Shown here: piece by piece, positions 1-22,294 of the stretch
How the letters are laid out: each line of letters starts with the position of its first letter
How positions within the stretch are numbered: the stretch's first letter is position 1
Source of the DNA: Maylandia zebra
Taxonomy: Eukaryota; Chordata; Actinopteri; Cichliformes; Cichlidae
DNA: 64,000 nt
Direction: 5' to 3'
Assembly: GCF_041146795.1 (NCBI RefSeq)
Contig: NC_135177.1
Coordinates: 20,473,560 to 20,537,559, forward strand
Translations under genes and position numbers: made by a program
Notes under the pieces: generated by a model
Seen by the model: only the letters and a program-made list of their open reading frames with translations
What the model was told of the DNA's origin: nothing
Databases searched by the model: none

Positions 1-2759
<2,759 letters not shown>

Positions 2760-2877
2760 TGTGCAAACCAGTTGCGAAACACAGAATTGAGCATCTTGTA
2801 TCTGAGTGCCACTCAAAGCAAACGAATGCAACAGCATTAAAACACAAAGGGAGGTAAAAGAAAATTAAATAAAACAA

Positions 2878-2883
2878 TTTATT
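2878..2883 (-). terminator. probable tbrg4 polyadenylation signal
   Basis: TTTATT on the plus strand reads AATAAA on the minus strand, about 430 nt after the tbrg4 stop codon. It would give a 3' UTR ending before the CA microsatellite. This is positional inference only. Confidence 0.5.
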
Positions 2884-3309
2884 CCATCACAAGATGACAC
2901 ACATTCAGAGATAAGTTATTTCAGTATATTCACACCCTGACGCTGAGCACATTAGGAACAAATTGAAACACAGCCGTGCTGCTTCGGTTTTGCCTTGTCA
3001 CCACTGATGACTTAGTCCTCGATCATAAAATTTCTGCAGAAGCCTTGTGTTCATTTCAGCCTCTCTCTGGCTCCAAAACTCTATCACTGTCACCATGGAA
3101 ACAGGGAAAGCCCCACACGTTTCCAAGGGAACCAGATGGAAATTATATGCTTTTTTTTTTTCCTTTTCTTTTTTTCGTGCCAGTATATGAGAGCTTCTCT
3201 GCAATGCTGCTCTGTTCTGAGTGTGTGAACGTGGGTGTGTGTATTCCCGGTGGTCCCACATTTGATTGGGAAAGCTCCGATTTAGCTGAGCCTGCAAATG
3301 TTGCCCAGT

Positions 3310-6300
3310 TCACTTGGCCATGTCCTCGGCCACAGCCTTCCCCATTTTATCTTTGAGGTAGGCTAATTTCTGCCACTCTGTCTTGAGCTCCAGCCACTCA
3401 TAATACGGCACCTGAAAGAAAATAAAACAGACAAAGCATGTGTTTACAGAGCTGATGACCATCTGTCACCATTAAAGATGTATATTTAAAATAAAATGTT
3501 GGTTTTCACTCTTAGATTCATATAGTTGGTCAGTTAATACAGTCTGAAACACTGCAACCCGACAAGCAAGTGAGTATACAGTTGGCTAAGGAGATTGTCC
3601 TAGATGAGAGAAGAGACAGAGCTTGGATTGGCCTAGATGAGGCAGAGCTGCGGCTGGAGCTCTATTTATACCACAGACTGCAGCGGGGCCCACCTGACTC
3701 TCAGCTCTACAAGTATTAGCTCCATTGTTTGCACACAATCAGCCTGACAGAAACAGCAGCAGCGGCGGTGCTGGTTCTCTGCTTCTTTTCTTTGAAATAT
3801 TGCTCACGAGCAGAGAAAAAAAACAGAAGATCTCTATTTCAGTTGGCTTTAGTGTGTGTTTGAGTTTGGGCAATAAAAAAAACTAATCTAAAGAACAAAC
3901 AGAGCTGTTCAGCCTATATAGAGAAAATTATTCAGTCACTGTGGGGGGGGGGGGGAAACACCACCATCTCAGGCACTGCTACAACGCTGGCTTCTACTCA
4001 CCTCTACTGTGATGAAGCCAGCCAACTGAAGATGTCGCTTCATCATGACAAAACGTCCCAGAAGGTCTTTACTCTTTGAGCCAAAGTTGGGAAATTCCCA
4101 AGATAGGAAAGCTACCCTAAAAAAAAAAAACATATGTGGGGAAACAGGAGGACAAATATATTTAGATTCCTGGAGCAAAAGATGCTGCAACATTAAAAAG
4201 CTCAAAATAAATCTTTAAGTACCCAAACCCACATGACTCTTCCCTATGACTCACCGTCGTGCTCCTGTGGGTAAAGCCTGATCTCCTCCTCCGCTTGGTA
4301 GATGAGGGGCTTTTATTGTTACCATGTCAACTGGTTTGTTGTCAGCATCCACGACGAGCTCACCATCTGAGAACATAAAAAACAAAACCGCTCTAGTAGT
4401 GATGAAGCATGTAATCTCATATTATATCTCCAGGCTTATTATATCTCCTTACCAATAGTCCATCCATACACTGTGTCAGCACCAATGCGAAGGGCTTCTG
4501 ACCTCCCGCCCACAAACTTCAGTAATGTTTCTCTCAGGGTTCTCTGCAGAGGGGACAGGGGGGAGCTGCTGGCCGGGAAAGACGGGACACTCTGAGAGGA
4601 CAGAGTATCCAAAGAACCAGGATGCTCCAAGCTGAGAGTAGCAGCGATATGCAAGAGCTTCAGTTTGTAGTTCTCTGCTCGAGCTGGACTTCCTTCTATA
4701 GTGAGGGAAAAAAAAAAACAACAACACAAAGGAAAGAGAAGGAGTGACGACAACTCACTGGCAACAGGGCTTCCAAAACCCTTACAAGAAGGTTTGAGGA
4801 AACAAAGCAATTTTTTGTCTCTACAGGAAAATGGGACTGATGATCAATCTTGTCCAGTCAGAAGTATAGTGGTGTGGTACTGCCATCTGCTGAGCAGGAA
4901 TGGTATTTAGGTAGTTAACCATAAATGCCCAGAAAGACACTACAACACAACGTTAAAAAAAGAGAAAAAAAGATGGGAATCAGAGAAATCTGAGGTCTTT
5001 TATATATATATTTTTTTTTTTCTTTTTTTCCTTAAAAGTTTCCTTCCTGTCTTGCCTATATAGCCCAGACAGTTTCGTGGTTAGCATCCCTGCATTGCAG
5101 TTACATTGATTCAGTCACTCAGCTCTACTTCACCAGCTACTGTGAGTGGTAAGAGGTCTATACAATTGTCTTTGTTTGTGCACACCAACCACAGTTAGGG
5201 CTAAAACCTGTGATTAAGAAAACTACGGGGCCAATTTATTTTCCTTTATCTATTCCCTTTATTTAACAAGGAAGTGCCACTGAGATCAAATCTGGTTTTA
5301 CACGGGAGACCTTGCAAAGGTAGCAACCGAACAAACTCAAAATCTCTCAAAAACTGAACAAATACAACATAAAATGCAAGAGACACTCAGAGAACGCAGA
5401 CCACCACCAAGGCAGCTCAGTATTTATTTTAAAGGGAACAGTATCATATTTTGTATCTAAATTCCATTTTCTTTTAAATATACTTTAAGAAGTTTGCACT
5501 AAAGGTAAAACAAGCATTAGATTATTGTAATGCACATAAAGTCAGAATAAAATGAATCAACTGCACTAAAAAAGTATCCCATGCCAACATGTTCCTGTCA
5601 GCTCTTTATTCTGGTATGACTATTTAGTTTACAATCTTTGAGCTGCTTTATGTATCGGTCTCCATGACAACTGTGGTGAACATTTCCTCCATGTTTCAGC
5701 TTGTAAAACTTTCAGCCTGTGGTGTCACATAGGTGCTGTGTGGGGATTCAGCTCTGAATTGTGGGAGGGATGTTTTTCAAGTCTTTTATTTTATTTGGCA
5801 AAACAATCTTTGTGCTGGTTTTCTGGGTCTGATTGGATGTCCTGCTGTTATCATCTGTTGTTTCTGCCTCAACGCATACCAGGAATTTTGGTAATGTGCT
5901 AGGGGCTTCCTTATCAGTTACCTGAAGCACATTCACCAGCCTCTCCTACTTTAAAGGAGCAGGCCGTGTATTTCACCCTGAACGTCTGACAATTTAGAGG
6001 AAACCTGATTTACTTGTGTGAGCCTGCTGTGTCACATAAAGCGCATATCTGCAGAACTGAGAATTGAGGATAAACGCACACACAGTACCGATTCTTACCT
6101 GAAAGTTTGGAAACGTGATTTTGCTGTATGAGGGGAATGAGATAGTGGGGTTTGGCCTGCTGTAGCACACACAGAGACCAAACCACATCCGTTTTCAGAA
6201 AGGGTTCCAGGCCTGAGACAGCCTTCTCCAACACAGAGTGCACCTTTAATCAAAACAGCACAGAGAGCAATCGTTTCAGTTAGGAAGAAGAACGAAATGT

Positions 6301-8559
6301 GCACAATCAACAAAAAGCCTTTAATGACATTAGCACCTTGTTAAAGAACTCTTCTCCTTTGCTGGGCTGAAAGCCCAGTCTGGCAAAAGTCATGAGCAGA
6401 TTACACAGCTGAGAAGTAGTATACTTGTCGCTGTTTGCTGTGTAGTGCTGATAAAACAAAATGTATAGAGAGAGAATTTGAAATCACAGATGCACAATGT
6501 TTTGAAAATGACTTTTATCAGGGGCTGATTACTCACCTCAGCAAAGGCTTCAAATAGAGGCATATGGAGCCATTTGAGAAAACCAAGTGACTTAGCACAG
6601 CGTGTGATGTCAGCAGAACTGAGCTCAGGGACTCTGGGTAATAACTCCGAGGCCATTCGCTGAAATACCTGAGAATGGTGGAAACTCAGCTTCCCTAAAA
6701 GCAATGATAAAGGTTCTGTTGTTAGCAGCGCAGAGCGTGTGAGCAGACAGTCATATACAAAACACAACAAAACCTCATTCATCAGGTTTATCAAACCTAA
6801 TATAAAGACTTGTGATGATAACACATACATAGCCTATTATTTATGGTGTTATTACCGTATGCAAAGGCCATGTCCATTATCAAAGGTGTGGTGAACTCTG
6901 CCGAGGGTTTCTGGAGAAGGTGGTAGGACAGAGCCCTGAGAAGTGGGACGCTTCTGCGACTCTGAGCTGCCAAAGATACACAGACTTTGCGAATATCTTC
7001 TCCTGAAAAGCCCTCTGCAAGCTCCAAAGCCTAAAAGTGGAGAAAGAGGATCCTTCATATGATTTCAATATATGTCAAGTCAAATCAGTGTATTCATATA
7101 GCACATTAAACACAACTGATCTTGCCCAGCTGCATAAGCAATTAAAATTAACAAAGAAACAACACAAGTAATTAAAGAAGAATAAAAACAATAATAATAA
7201 TAATAATTAGGGAATGGTGTAATAATATAAAAATGATAATAGTGAGTTACGGTAGATGAAAACAGTAAAATGATATTAGAATAAATGCACAGAGGAAAAT
7301 GACAGTAAGCTTAGGTTATATTTATACTCCAAAAGAAGAAGATGACTGTATCGCTGCCTTAAATACTAGGTAAAATCTCTGTACAGAGTTTTATGTATAT
7401 GGACACAGTGTCTAACTCTAAGTTACTTTCACTGTGCTGCCACTACAGACACAATCATTTTTATCATTTCTAATCAACACATTAATATTTCAACTTTTTC
7501 TATAATATATATATAAAATTTCACACGTGCTTTCTCCATTTAGCAATCTCAAGGGATTGCATGTAAATGACTTTAACCCAGTGAGAAGGGCCAAACTTTT
7601 AAACACAGAAATCTGCCTAAAACACTGACATTAAAACTTTAAACTTCAAAACTGGAACTTTAACCGTGTTTTAAAGGTGACCGTTGTTTGAAGTCTGATA
7701 CCTTGTCCTCCAGTCTGTCCATCAAGCTTGGCGACATGCGTTCTCCTTTGGATATCAGCGCACTGACAGCTTTCGTATCATCAATCTCAGTCCAGCGCAG
7801 TTCAAGTTGTTTAAGCGTAGCGTTCACTAGTTCCACATCCTGCTGAGCTTTCCTGCCTGCTCCCCAGTCTACCAAGTAGCCCAGCTGTCTGTACGTCAGC
7901 CTTCGAATTCTCCACAGGACTTCTGTCTGGACAGAACTGAGCACCGGATCACCGGGGGAAACACCCATAATCCAGAGAGTTCGCAAGACAGACACTAGAC
8001 TGCTGTTCCACACAGAGGCCACCTTGAATACACAAAGATAAATGAGATATTTATCTCAACAGACAAGCTTAAAGTTCTTTTGAATGTTGATAACTTTAAT
8101 AGATGAGGGCAGAGCTAGTGCACTTCACTCATGTACCTGCCGAGATAAAGTATTCATCATATCCAGGAGCCTTGAATCCATCATCAGTTCTGGTTGTTGT
8201 TCCTTAAACTTTCCCTTGGTTTTTAGTACCAGCTGGGCCCACTTCATGAGGGCGGTGGCAGCTTGATTACCATTACCTCCATACTTTTCCCAAGCAGACA
8301 GGATGTCCTCTGGCACTGTTGCCTTGTCCACCGATTCGTCCAGCTGTGTGCGAGTAGGGCTCACTGAATAGTGGTCTTCTTTGGTAACTGCTGTTCTTTC
8401 ACACATTGACCTCTCTGTGAGCCATGGCCAGCCCTTGGCTCTTTGATACTCTGCAGGCCCAGCAGCAGATAGAGGTAGGCGAGCAGCAGCAGCAGCTGAG
8501 GCCTGAGAGGAGGACCTGCAGAGCAGACGGGCACATCTGCCCAGGAGGCGGCCAGCCAT
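3310..8559 (-). CDS. tbrg4: Transforming growth factor beta regulator 4 / FASTK domain protein 4
   Basis: Coding exons (minus): 8559-8137, 8022-7702, 7030-6856, 6694-6537, 6447-6337, 6243-6099, 4695-4453, 4366-4255, 4116-4002, 3411-3310. They join in frame to 634 aa, close to human TBRG4 (about 631). The N-terminus ([15 protein letters not shown]) is Arg-rich, lacks acidic residues and resembles a mitochondrial targeting peptide. The middle (roughly residues 330-540) corresponds to the FAST_1/FAST_2 region. The C-terminus from about residue 560 is the RAP domain (FLSWEFPNF, then [10 protein letters not shown]), ending KAVAEDMAK. Family knowledge: FASTKD4 is a mitochondrial matrix RNA-binding protein that stabilises and processes a subset of mitochondrial mRNAs. 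The start is the first ATG after an acceptor at 8565-8566; a noncoding exon lies upstream. No breaks were seen. The specific member was chosen from the C-terminal RAP sequence and the length. Confidence 0.93.
3943..3955. repeat. G13 homopolymer in the last tbrg4 intron
   Basis: A run of 13 G on the plus strand (C on the transcript), about 50 nt inside the intron from the donor of exon 4116-4002. It may be prone to slippage and assembly error. Confidence 0.9.
5244..5345. repeat. interspersed repeat copy in tbrg4 intron
   Basis: The sequence resembles a common fish interspersed repeat whose copies read 'ctttatttaaccaggaag' followed by 'gagacct'. I recognise it by recall; its class is uncertain. 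It lies in the 1.4-kb intron 4696-6098, which otherwise shows nothing recognisable. Confidence 0.4.
7075..7150. repeat. short LINE/SINE-tail-like fragment
   Basis: Contains a 'tattcatatagcacattaaa' motif typical of fish retroposon 3' tails. It sits in tbrg4 intron 7031-7701; the remainder of that intron is AT-rich with an ATA-rich simple stretch near 7190-7210. Confidence 0.35.
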
Positions 8560-9112
8560 GGAGTCTGAGAGACAGAGAGTGGCTAAAGACAGGAAAGAAG
8601 GGCTTTCTCACGGCTCAGCAGCTGGTGTCACCATCCCACTTTAAACCTGAGGGGGCAGTAAAGAATTCAACATTAAGTGTGGCTATAAGAAAAGGGTCGC
8701 CTTTTAAATCTCACTACAAGTTAACACATTTTCAAGTCCGCCAAATGCTTTAGCCATGTTTCATCTTCTACTTGTGATACAGATTTCCTGAACAGCGTCG
8801 CTAATGGTGATAAAAGTGGTTGTGTAACCAGTGGTACGCAGTTTTTCTTCGTCAATAATGCATCTAAGCCTAGCTCTGCAGTACATGCCACTGTAACGCT
8901 GATTAAAACCCATCTTCTTTACACGGAACCCGGCAGCAAGAGAGAACACGCTGGTCTTGTCATGTAACGTTGAATCCTGACCTTGTAGAGAGGAAGAGGC
9001 GCAGTGAAACGCCGGTCTGCCATCTACCTCCCCTCATAATACTCGTGTCTGTGCGTCGGAGAGCAGACTCACTGCACGGTTTCACCGGCTACCCAAATAA
9101 CCAAAGGCTTAC

Positions 9113-9235
9113 CTTTAATTTACGATCATTTTGGCGAAAGTTGTTCACATGGAAAGTGTCTAGGAGAGGTGGTCGCAGAAAATTGACGTCGTCGGACGCT
9201 GTCACGTGATCAGCGGATGTCGCTGTCATTGGCTG
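9113..9235 (-). promoter_or_regulatory. tbrg4 noncoding exon 1 and promoter
   Basis: On the minus strand a strong donor (AAAG then GTAAGC) ends a probable noncoding exon at 9113. Just upstream of it are a CRE-like TGACGTC (9184-9190), an E-box CACGTG inside GTCACGTGAT (9201-9210) and a CCAAT box (ATTGG on plus, 9228-9232). The interval 8930-9260 is richer in CpG than its surroundings. A TATA-less housekeeping promoter is inferred. Confidence 0.55.
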
Positions 9236-9420
9236 GAGTCGCCCGACAAGAATCGAGAGTCCAGGTCGCGTTCAATAGTGTGTGTTTGAATCTATTTTAT
9301 AATGTAATGCATTTCTATATAAACCAAATCCAAACGTTCGCCAGTTCATGAATGAAATGAAGCTCACATTCAGGGCAAATCTGTCTTATTTGCAAGCTAC
9401 TTAGTTTACCGTCACAGTTG

Positions 9421-9545
9421 GTGTGAACGCTCTCATCACACTTGACAGGAGAAAGCACTGTGCAAAACTCTTGAACCACCCATTGCATTACTTTGTTATA
9501 TTTTGCTTACATTTTTTTTTCTTCTTGAGCAATAGTTCTACAGAT
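9421..9545. mobile_element. Tc1/mariner-like terminal fragment
   Basis: Contains 'gtgcaaaactcttgaaccac', nearly the same terminal motif as at 35053 ('gtgcaaaagtcttgagccac'). The two are independent copies of one fish DNA-transposon family. No transposase frame remains. Confidence 0.45.
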
Positions 9546-10030
9546 TTTCTGAGGGTCAGTCAATCTTTCGACATTGGCTGCTTTTTCATTCGTCAGCACT
9601 GTCCTTGTACCTGGCCATTTTCACAGGAATTGGGCTTTCTCTTTTTCTTCTTCTTCTTCTTTTTTTGTTTTTGATCAGCCACTTAACATTGACCAAAGAA
9701 TCATTAAAAAAGGGGCGAACCAGTGCTGTGTCTACACATAACAGACAACTTAGCAAAGAACTAATTTTAAATTCTATCTTTAGGCACAAAAACCCATCAC
9801 TAGTTCCCATTTTATTTTCCATATTATTGTAGGTTACCATTTTGACAGGCAAAGTGATTTCCAAAGAGCTACAGCAAAAACAAAAACTTGGGGAAACCAG
9901 AGCGGTGGAGGCAGGGCTGGACTGTCTGAATGTGGCATACCTGGATTTAATGGGCCAATGGAAAGTCTAATGAAAGTGGTGAAAAGGTAGAGCTGAAAAG
10001 CTGAGAGAGAGAGAAAAACAAACAAACAAA

Positions 10031-10033
<3 letters not shown>

Positions 10034-10104
<71 letters not shown>
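10034..10104. repeat. (CA)n microsatellite
   Basis: About 35 CA units, preceded by four to five AAAC units (10017-10033). Confidence 0.97.
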
Positions 10105-10107
<3 letters not shown>

Positions 10108-12151
10108 CCAGCAAAATCAAACAAAATACAAACCTTTTATGGTGACTTTCTCACAGTCACAGGAGGCTGCTGTTGTTAGCATTAGTCATGGAGAAGTGCA
10201 GGAGGCGGGACAGCAGCCCCAACAACAGAGTGAGGAAGAGACAAAGGAGGGGTTAAATTAACTTGGTAAGAAAATAGATGGAGGGACATAATAAGGAAGG
10301 GAGAAGTTCAAGGGTTCAGGCAAAATGAATGGCTACTTGACCAGTGAATGGCCACTGCTTATAGTACCAACTGACTAAAACTTGTGTCAGTTTCAATAAC
10401 AAATATATACTGAGTAATCATGGTGAGCCACCTCGACTAAGAGTTCAGCCCTGGATGGAGGATAAAAGAATAAGTAGCAGCCCAAAACACTATTTACAAC
10501 AGATGAATAGTATCTGAAAGTCATGTTTTCATGAAATTGGAAACAATTAAGCAAAGTCCTGATACAGAACATGAGATATGCATCTGGACCTTTATTCTAC
10601 CCATCTACTGTTTGCTTGAGCCTCATCAGAAATGGTCTCTGTGCAAGGTTGGCTGTAATGAAGACATGCTTAAGGAAGAGAAACGGGGAGAAAAGGCTGA
10701 TATATGTCAAATTACATAAACTGAACAAAAATCAGTGGCGAGAGGTCTGATGGAGCAATATTTAAAAATTTGAAATTTTGCGTTCAAGCCATTGTCAGTA
10801 TGTATAAATGAGGAAGGGAGAGTGGTTACAACAATGAGTGTCTGCAGACATCTGTAAAAACACGGCAGAGGCTCTGTCATGTTTGGGCCCTGCAGACGAC
10901 AATCTGAGCAGAGAGTTTCCCCTCACCTATCCACCCTCCAGCACTGCGTTCTTAGAGCTGATAAAAGTACTTTGATTATCTAACCACTGTACAGACTATT
11001 ATACAGTGTGGTATAATATTGACTCTCACAGCTTATCGTACCTGCTATTTATCTTTTTATTTACACAGCATGCAAAGAGTTCTACGTAGGAACAGGTAAG
11101 GGACAGTATGACCTTAACTCCGTTTGGTACATAACCACAGGCTATTATAGTTAAAGTATATGTTGATACATAAATCAACTCTGAACTGTCCATTTATTAT
11201 TTTTAAATGTATTTCTAAAAATTACATATTTTTTCTTCTTTGCGTCTTTCCAATCTAATATCTGATAAGCAAAGTCCAAACTGAGTCAAAACTACTAAAC
11301 GTTTTGTCCCTCAACACGACGGTCTCTATACAAGCTAAATCTTTTTTTGTACTTATTAACCAAATAGCCTATTCATCATTACAGTTTTTTGATTTGGATT
11401 AAATCGATTGATTTGCAATTGCTAATGTTTAAAAGTCAAATAGCCAGTAAAGGTGGAGATTCAGAATAAGGTAGAAGGAACTGGTAAAATTAATTTGTAG
11501 TTTGGGGTTAATGCTGTAAACGGAGGAGGATATGGGCTTAGACCGAACGAGTATGAGCTGTCACAGTGCCAGTCTCTGCGACACTCAGCTTGCAGCGGGA
11601 GGCAAGCGACATCAGTGAACACGCTGACACCATTAACCTTCCTCTGTGGTCGAGGTAACCTGCTCCAGCACCGCGGATAAGCTGAGATTGGCAGCAGGTG
11701 TGACAGCTGATTAACACAAGCTGCAGGCAATTTCCCCTCTGATGTTTTTGTTTGTATTTTGCTTTGTGGAGCTGCAGGCCGTCATTGGCTGTCTGGTCCT
11801 GTGGCACAGCTGTTAGGGTGTGAATTTTAGTTATGTCTGTTTTTTCACATCTTTTCCATCAGAACTACATTTTATTATATACTTATATAATTAGTAATAA
11901 TCAGTGAATTATTTTCAATAATTCAGTCAATTAGATGTCTGAATTTATCAGAATCTATCAATGTAAAGTAGATTGTTGTTCAATATTGAGAGGTAGTGGG
12001 TGCACTGCAATGTTAAGATTATGTGGTTGGAATGACATTGGTCTCTATTAACCTTCACTGTTCCTTGCTTTTAATTTCATTCAGTTTATCAGGAAAAACA
12101 TGCTAAGGTTAGATAAGAGATACACAATACAGTTTCACTCGTATCATAAGC

Positions 12152-12152
<1 letters not shown>

Positions 12153-12211
<59 letters not shown>
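12153..12211. repeat. (TG)n microsatellite upstream of atp4a
   Basis: A 59-bp TG run ending about 110 bp before the atp4a TATA box. Its length could affect promoter spacing or Z-DNA formation, which is speculative. Confidence 0.95.
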
Positions 12212-12212
<1 letters not shown>

Positions 12213-12319
12213 CCGTGTAACCTGACTAGAGGTGACATTTTACGCAGGCTGCTTGATAAACACGAGTCTGTTTCCAGCAGTGGGAGTGCGCATGTGCAAA
12301 TTAAAAGGACTTTTTGAGG

Positions 12320-12327
12320 TATAAAAA
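12320..12327 (+). promoter_or_regulatory. atp4a TATA box
   Basis: TATAAAAA occurs about 200 bp before the atp4a start codon and in the same orientation. Transcription would begin near 12350, giving a 5' UTR of about 175 nt. A TATA-type promoter suits a strongly tissue-restricted gene. Confidence 0.6.
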
Positions 12328-12525
12328 CCTTTCCCAGAAAATTTGTTGTGTCTCAGACCATTGTGTGTGTGTGTGTAAGATCGCGTGTGTGTGAGAGAGA
12401 GAGTGAGAAACAGGGCGCGTGTTCGGGACTGTACCTTAAGTGACAACATTTCGGGGGCAAAGAAGGACAGAGTGGTGTGGACCTCCATTGATTTGGGAGA
12501 ACCTTCCCGTGTCACACCTGCAACC

Positions 12526-20581
<8,056 letters not shown>

Positions 20582-20767
20582 GATCATAGAAGAAATTTCA
20601 GCCTTTTGTCCAGTGACATGCATGAAAGCATCCTTTATTCACAGAACATGACAAACCAGGAGAATGTCACCCAATTCAACAATTATCTACATTTCACTGA
20701 GATTTATGTATTTAATTTAATTTCAGAAATTTATGAATTTTCAAAACTTCCTAAATGCTTTTGACAA

Positions 20768-20773
20768 AATAAA
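20768..20773 (+). terminator. probable atp4a polyadenylation signal
   Basis: AATAAA about 190 nt after the atp4a stop codon, on the coding strand. It gives a compact 3' UTR. Confidence 0.65.
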
Positions 20774-22294
20774 AAAGGGTTAATCGCTATTTCAAAACTT
20801 CACAGATGTGTGTTTTTGCAAATCTTTGACTGATTGCATTGTATTTATATTAATAATGAATTTTATGACTGTCAAATCAATTACGTGTCTTTTTAATAAA
20901 ATATGCTTCATGTGTGCTGACCTTTTCCAACCTACAATGTGTTTCACAAATGTTAACACTGCACATGTGATTCAGATTTTGGGTTATCAGTTTTAATGGT
21001 TAAGGATAACCTTTTTAAATTAATTTGGCAGAGGTCTTTATAGCTAATATGCAGTGCAACTGTCATAAATACAAACACACACAGATATTTTAGAAATTTG
21101 TCAAAAAATTATTTAAACTAAAATTATATCGTTTATTAAACAAATAATAAACAATTTGGATTTTTACACCCAAATTTGAGCTGGCACATTGGACTTCTAT
21201 TCAAATTAAAATAATTTTTTGATTTAGGATCTTAATCAAAAAACAAAATTCATGATTTTTTGCAAAACAGTACATTTGCAAATTTTTGACTAACAATGAT
21301 ATTTTGGCATTACAAATATAACTTTGATTAAAGACCTTGCACACATTGGTGTATTGACGATTAAAAACATAAAAAAATGATTTTGATAACTACGAATACT
21401 GTTAATTTGCAGCAGCTGTGACATAAACCTTACACTGGGAGGTGGTCTAATACATTTGTTAAGCACTGTGTGCAAAAGAATTTCTCCAAGAGAAATTTGA
21501 TTTCAGTTGTTTTTGAAAAACACCAATAAACTGACAACAATTCCATGTAGAACTGATATTTAAAGGATGGGAAGCATATGAATTAAAGTTTAAAATCACA
21601 CAATCATGTGGCAGATTGAATCTTTTTACATGTTGTGAATATGCAAAAATTAAAATCTCAAAATGCCATGTTTAAGGGCTTTTTGAGATTAGGGGTTTTT
21701 TGTTCTTAGATATCATTTACATTTGAAATATTGGTACAAATGTTTTCCCCTTTTTTAGTCTTCAGCCTTTTCAACTTTGTTGTATTACTATCACAAATGA
21801 TCTGTGTACAGTAACAGATAATGTGTCTTCAAACATGAGATATGAATTCATTTCCTGTGATATTTTGCTGTTTCATTAAAAAAGAAAAGTGTTGCAGCTC
21901 TTTTGAGGACTCCTTTTAGGAGTTTCCACTTTTTCCTTTCACAGAGGTAAACTTTGCATTAAAGTCTATTTTGCCATTATTTAGTGAACGTCACGCTTAA
22001 ATACGACTTGAGTAACGACTTAAACCATAAATATTTTAGACAAGTGTTTACTGATGGTGTGAATAAATGAGACGTAGGGTCATTTTTCTTCCACACATTC
22101 TTTTTTCAGCCAGATGAGTTGCACCCTGCTTTTTCGTTTTCTTTTTTTTTTTTACAAAAACAAATGTAATAATAATGCTGGTTTAAGACATGCATTGGCT
22201 TTCAGACTAACAAAACTGTTCAAAAATAGTAATTCTAGTAGTTCTTTTTTCTCTTCTTCTTCCATCTCTTTGGATCCTTCTTCTTTTTTGGACT
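20774..22294. other. intergenic DNA between convergent atp4a and dennd3
   Basis: AT-rich sequence without recognisable exons or repeats. Its right part must carry the 3' UTR of dennd3 on the minus strand, but no clear AATAAA for it could be assigned. Confidence 0.5.

Larger units (their letters stand above)
9236..12319. other. intergenic region between divergent tbrg4 and atp4a
   Basis: No coding exon is recognised. It holds a Tc1-like fragment (9421-9545), a CA tract, a TG tract and a polypyrimidine patch (9640-9670). Regulatory sequence for atp4a probably lies here but no specific site can be supported beyond the TATA box. Confidence 0.5.

Noticed and set aside
8761-8949. 62-codon minus frame just upstream of tbrg4
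   Set aside because: It lies between the probable noncoding exon 1 and the acceptor before the real start, with no family resemblance; treated as intron.
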